Source of the DNA: Prosthecobacter dejongeii
GTDB taxonomy: Bacteria; Verrucomicrobiota; Verrucomicrobiia; Verrucomicrobiales; Verrucomicrobiaceae
Length of the DNA: 64,000 nt
Reading direction: 5' to 3'
NCBI RefSeq assembly: GCF_014203045.1
Contig: NZ_JACHIF010000004.1
Span: 1 to 64,000, forward strand
Position numbers and translations under genes: made by a program. Below are positions 61,170-64,000 of the stretch, piece by piece; within the stretch, counting starts at the first letter, position 1, and each line of letters begins with the position of its first letter. The notes beneath the pieces are model-generated. The model saw nothing but the letters and a program-made list of their open reading frames with translations. It ran no database searches and was not told the origin of the DNA.

Positions 61170-63272
61170 ATGCCAATTCAAAAAGTCAGAGTGGAAGGAT
61201 TCCGGCTGCTGCAAGATGTGGAAATCCTACTGGAGTCCGTCTCAACCGTGATCGTGGGCCGGAACAACAGCGGCAAGACATCATTGACCGATGTATTCGA
61301 TCGATTCACGAGCGAGCGAAATACTCGTTTCCGGCTCGAAGACTTCTCGGCCGGAATCAGGCCGAAGTTCTTGGAAGCCAAGCGGCTTCGGGAATCAGGT
61401 GCTAATACGGTGGAGGTGCTTGATGCACTGCCGAAAATCGCTCTCACCTTGACTTTCGGCTATGACCCCAAAGCGACGGACTTGGGGCCTTTATCCCAGT
61501 TCATTATCGACCTAGACGCAGCGTCCACCATCGCCGTCGTGAAAGTCGAATATGCTCCCACCTTGGCATCCCTACACGCATTGTTCGATGTGCAGTCGCC
61601 AGCCGAAGGAGTAGACGCTGGATTGCATTTTTTGCGCGGCATTCGTGAGACGCTATCAAAAGCGTATACCGTCCAAGTCTCGGCAATCGACCCTACGGAT
61701 CCAACTAATAGGCGCCAGTTTGAAGGTTCATCAGCACTCTATAGCTTGATGCAGTGTGATTTTGTACGAGCTCAGAGGACGTTGGATCATGCTTCCCAAG
61801 GAGAAGCCGACGTGATCGGAAAGTTGCTAAGCACACTTTTTAAAACCGCACCGGCACCGACGGCCGCTGCCGCTGACCAGGAGCTTGCCGCGCAGCTCAA
61901 GACTTCGGTGGAGCGCATTGAAAGGAACGTACAAGGAGGCTTCGACGAAATGTTGAAGGGGTTGCTTCCAGCCATGGATGTGCTGGGTTTCCCAGGACTG
62001 AATGACACCGAGCTTCGACCTGAGACTTCGCTCAATGTAGAGGCATTATTATCCGACCACACTAAGATTGTATATACTGGAGCGGACGGCGTGCACTTGC
62101 CGGAAGGTTACAATGGCCTCGGAACGCGAAATTTGATCTATATGTTGTTGCAGTTGGAAAGCTACCACAAAGCATTCAGGGGCAAAGCAACCCGACCGGT
62201 GACACACCTGATCTTCATTGAAGAACCGGAAGCCCACCTTCATCCCCAGATGCAGGAAGTATTCATCAGCCAACTCAACGCCGCAGTAACCAAGTTGTCC
62301 GCTCACTATCCGGAAGAAGCCGCATGGAAGGTGCAGTTTGTAATAACAACCCACTCCTCGCATGTCGCAAATGCAGCCGCTTTCGAGGCAGTGCGGTATT
62401 TCCTCAACGAATCACCGCAGGGAACAGCAACACGACGCACTAAGATCAAGGATTTCAAGAAGGGCTTGAATCTCATTCCTCCCGACGATCAAGACTTCCT
62501 GCACCAGTATATGACGTTGACAAAGTGTGACCTCTATTTTGCCGACAAAGCGATCCTGGTTGAGGGAACCACCGAAAGGCTCCTGATGCCCAGGCTGCTC
62601 AACATCGTGGACCGTTCGCTGGACGAAAGCCGGAAATTGTGCAGACAATATGTGACGACCATCGAAGTGGGAGGCGCTTACGCTCACCTTTTCTATACTC
62701 TGTTGGATTTCTTGGAATTGAAGACCTTGGTAATCACTGACATTGATTCGGTGCGTGCTGCAACCACGATGGACAGGAATGGGAAATCCGTTACCAAGTG
62801 GGAGAAATGTCCCGTGGCACTCGGCGAGCGAACCTCCAACACCGCGATTAGAGAATGGTTCCGTCCGAAGGAGCAGACGAAGGAAGATGGCCAGCAGAAT
62901 GAGCCGGCTCCGGTCATTACCCCCGCTGAGTTGGCGGCGAAAACAGCTGACGACAAACAGGACGGCTTCCGCAGGCTGGCTTATCAGATTCCAGAGACGG
63001 ACGGCACGTCTGTCTGTGCCCGGAGCTACGAGGATGCGCTGGTCCTTGCAAATCCTGACAGATTCGAATGGCCAATGGAAGAGGATGAAGCAACCGAGGC
63101 GTGGTACATCGCAAAGGATCTACCCAAGGCTGAGACGGCTCTTCGCTTTGCGATTCGGGAAGCCGACTGGACTGTGCCGCGCTATATTCGCGAAGGATTG
63201 ATTTGGCTCGCTGAGCCACCTCCTCCCAAATCTGAGATTCCTCCAATTCAAACCGCTGAGGCAACCCGATGA
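61170..63272 (+). CDS. gajA: OLD-family nuclease GajA (Gabija-type, ATPase plus TOPRIM)
   Basis: A 700-residue protein with an N-terminal ABC/AAA ATPase domain and a C-terminal TOPRIM nuclease domain. Walker A is VGRNNSGKTSLTDVF near residues 30-44; the Walker B region is LIFIEEPEAHLHPQMQEV near 350; TTHSSHVANA is the switch His. TOPRIM has AILVEGTTERLL near 460 (catalytic Glu) and LVITDIDSVRA near 523 (Asp-x-Asp). Its UvrD-like partner overlaps the stop by 4 bases, matching class 2 OLD pairs, i.e. Gabija, which cuts DNA when nucleotides fall during phage attack. It is longer than the roughly 580-residue GajA of Bacillus. Confidence 0.85.
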   Translation: MPIQKVRVEGFRLLQDVEILLESVSTVIVGRNNSGKTSLTDVFDRFTSERNTRFRLEDFSAGIRPKFLEAKRLRESGANTVEVLDALPKIALTLTFGYDPKATDLGPLSQFIIDLDAASTIAVVKVEYAPTLASLHALFDVQSPAEGVDAGLHFLRGIRETLSKAYTVQVSAIDPTDPTNRRQFEGSSALYSLMQCDFVRAQRTLDHASQGEADVIGKLLSTLFKTAPAPTAAAADQELAAQLKTSVERIERNVQGGFDEMLKGLLPAMDVLGFPGLNDTELRPETSLNVEALLSDHTKIVYTGADGVHLPEGYNGLGTRNLIYMLLQLESYHKAFRGKATRPVTHLIFIEEPEAHLHPQMQEVFISQLNAAVTKLSAHYPEEAAWKVQFVITTHSSHVANAAAFEAVRYFLNESPQGTATRRTKIKDFKKGLNLIPPDDQDFLHQYMTLTKCDLYFADKAILVEGTTERLLMPRLLNIVDRSLDESRKLCRQYVTTIEVGGAYAHLFYTLLDFLELKTLVITDIDSVRAATTMDRNGKSVTKWEKCPVALGERTSNTAIREWFRPKEQTKEDGQQNEPAPVITPAELAAKTADDKQDGFRRLAYQIPETDGTSVCARSYEDALVLANPDRFEWPMEEDEATEAWYIAKDLPKAETALRFAIREADWTVPRYIREGLIWLAEPPPPKSEIPPIQTAEATR

Positions 63273-64000
63273 CCTCCGGCGCATTAAACCCGATTGTTGC
63301 AAATCCAGCCATTACCGCTGCGGAGGCTGCTCAGACTAAGGTAAACTCATGTTTGGAGGCAGGGCGTAGCTTTCGATTGGAGGCCGGTGCCGGAGCTGGC
63401 AAGACTTATTCGCTTGTTGCCGCGTTGAAGCGGCTTATTGCCGAAAAGGGGGAAGCGTTGATCAGAACAGGACAGAAGGTGGCTTGCATCACGTATACCG
63501 AGGCTGGTAGAGATGAAATTGCACAGGAGATCGAAGATCATCCTGCAATTCTTGTGGAGACAATCCATGCCTTTTCGTGGGGATTACTCAGACAGTTTCA
63601 GAAATCTCTTCGGGATATCGTGAACATGATGGAAGACAGGCGTCAAAAGATCGAGGCAGGGGGCGGTGTCGAGTCCAAGCTTGTGGACTACGATCTGGGT
63701 TTTTTTGGAGTGGACGATAAGCGGATCACCTTGGATCACGACGACATTCCACTGTTCATGGCGAAGCTGCTGAAAAACACTAAGTTTCAGCGACTTTTAA
63801 CTCAGCAATTCCCCGTTATTTTCATCGATGAATACCAAGATACGGATCGTGATTTCATGCAGGCGATCACCGATAACTTCTTGAGCACTGGTGACGGGCC
63901 GCTGATAGGTCTTTTTGGAGACCATTGGCAAACGATTTATCGCAGTGAATATGAACTCGCAGATTATCCAGTCGAAGAAATCGCCAAGGGCTCCAATTTT
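63269..64000 (+). CDS. gajB: UvrD-like helicase GajB, cut by the window end
   Basis: The first 244 residues of a superfamily 1 helicase that runs off the window. Seen motifs are FRLEAGAGAGKTYSLVAAL (motif I, Walker A), VACITYTEAGRDEI (motif Ia), VIFIDEYQDTDRDF (motif II, D-E-x-Q) and GLFGDHWQTIYR (motif III). The start overlaps the gajA stop (ATGA), so the two are translationally coupled. In Gabija the helicase partner couples ATP to the nuclease complex. The remaining motifs IV-VI lie beyond the window. Confidence 0.85.
   Translation, partial: MTSGALNPIVANPAITAAEAAQTKVNSCLEAGRSFRLEAGAGAGKTYSLVAALKRLIAEKGEALIRTGQKVACITYTEAGRDEIAQEIEDHPAILVETIHAFSWGLLRQFQKSLRDIVNMMEDRRQKIEAGGGVESKLVDYDLGFFGVDDKRITLDHDDIPLFMAKLLKNTKFQRLLTQQFPVIFIDEYQDTDRDFMQAITDNFLSTGDGPLIGLFGDHWQTIYRSEYELADYPVEEIAKGSNF

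Noticed and set aside
1-64000. CRISPR arrays, rRNA operons and complete insertion sequences
   Set aside because: No spaced direct repeats, rRNA sequence, or transposase with flanking inverted repeats was found on reading the window.

Overview
The window reads as a chromosome segment of a Verrucomicrobiota bacterium, most like the Prosthecobacter/Verrucomicrobiaceae group. The basis is a large secreted alpha-2-macroglobulin, a DUF1501 Tat protein coupled to a prepeptidase-C-domain (PPC) protein, a planctomycete-type cytochrome/DUF1549/DUF1553 protein, several secreted sugar-handling enzymes, and weak Shine-Dalgarno sites. No rRNA, CRISPR array or intact insertion sequence is visible. One tRNA gene (Ala, anticodon CGC) is present.

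Layout. 0.1-6.4 kb: alpha-2-macroglobulin. 6.4-8.8 kb: a small accessory pocket with a shortened Rhs-type secreted toxin, a small acidic immunity candidate, and a fragment of a rolling-circle replication protein that abuts the next gene. 8.8-14.8 kb: a tightly packed leftward run (SGNH hydrolase, polysaccharide flippase, DUF1501, PPC protein). 14.8-18.6 kb: ExbB-ExbD-TPR module. 18.75-23.2 kb: TIM-barrel isomerase, DUF1549/DUF1553 cytochrome-like protein, Gfo/Idh/MocA oxidoreductase. 23.4-29.1 kb: leftward genes for two CNNM/CBS proteins, a small conserved-looking protein, arabinose-5-phosphate isomerase, cyclophilin, a lipoprotein and a flavin reductase. 29.2-35.0 kb: rightward aat, DUF1826-like, CbiX/DR2241, DUF1573, rhodanese, M14-like peptidase and lipoprotein hydrolase. 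35.0-43.1 kb: mixed housekeeping genes (pseudouridine synthase, PAS-AraC, SirB1, amidase, DUF167, VanX-like dipeptidase, prepilin peptidase, NYN protein, sugar dehydrogenase). 43.3-47.7 kb: tRNA-Ala, two EF-hand proteins, cupin, a secreted protein of unknown function and a GHMP kinase. 48.0-48.8 kb: rpmI-rplT with a foldable spacer and a strong terminator. 48.8-58.5 kb: DUF2071, a three-gene redox operon opposite an ArsR-type regulator and a DHA2 exporter, and an IclR-controlled short-chain dehydrogenase/beta-helix pair. 58.5-60.9 kb: RibD-like reductase and sialidase-like protein. 61.2-64.0 kb: a Gabija-type defence pair (OLD-family nuclease plus UvrD-like helicase) that runs off the window.

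Most promising points: the stripped-down Rhs toxin/immunity pair, the Gabija-type locus, a possible cis-regulatory RNA between rpmI and rplT, the ArsR-type gene whose conserved N-terminus lies upstream of any normal start codon, and the beta-helix/beta-propeller fusion in an IclR regulon. All functions are inferred from motifs read by eye; no database search was possible.
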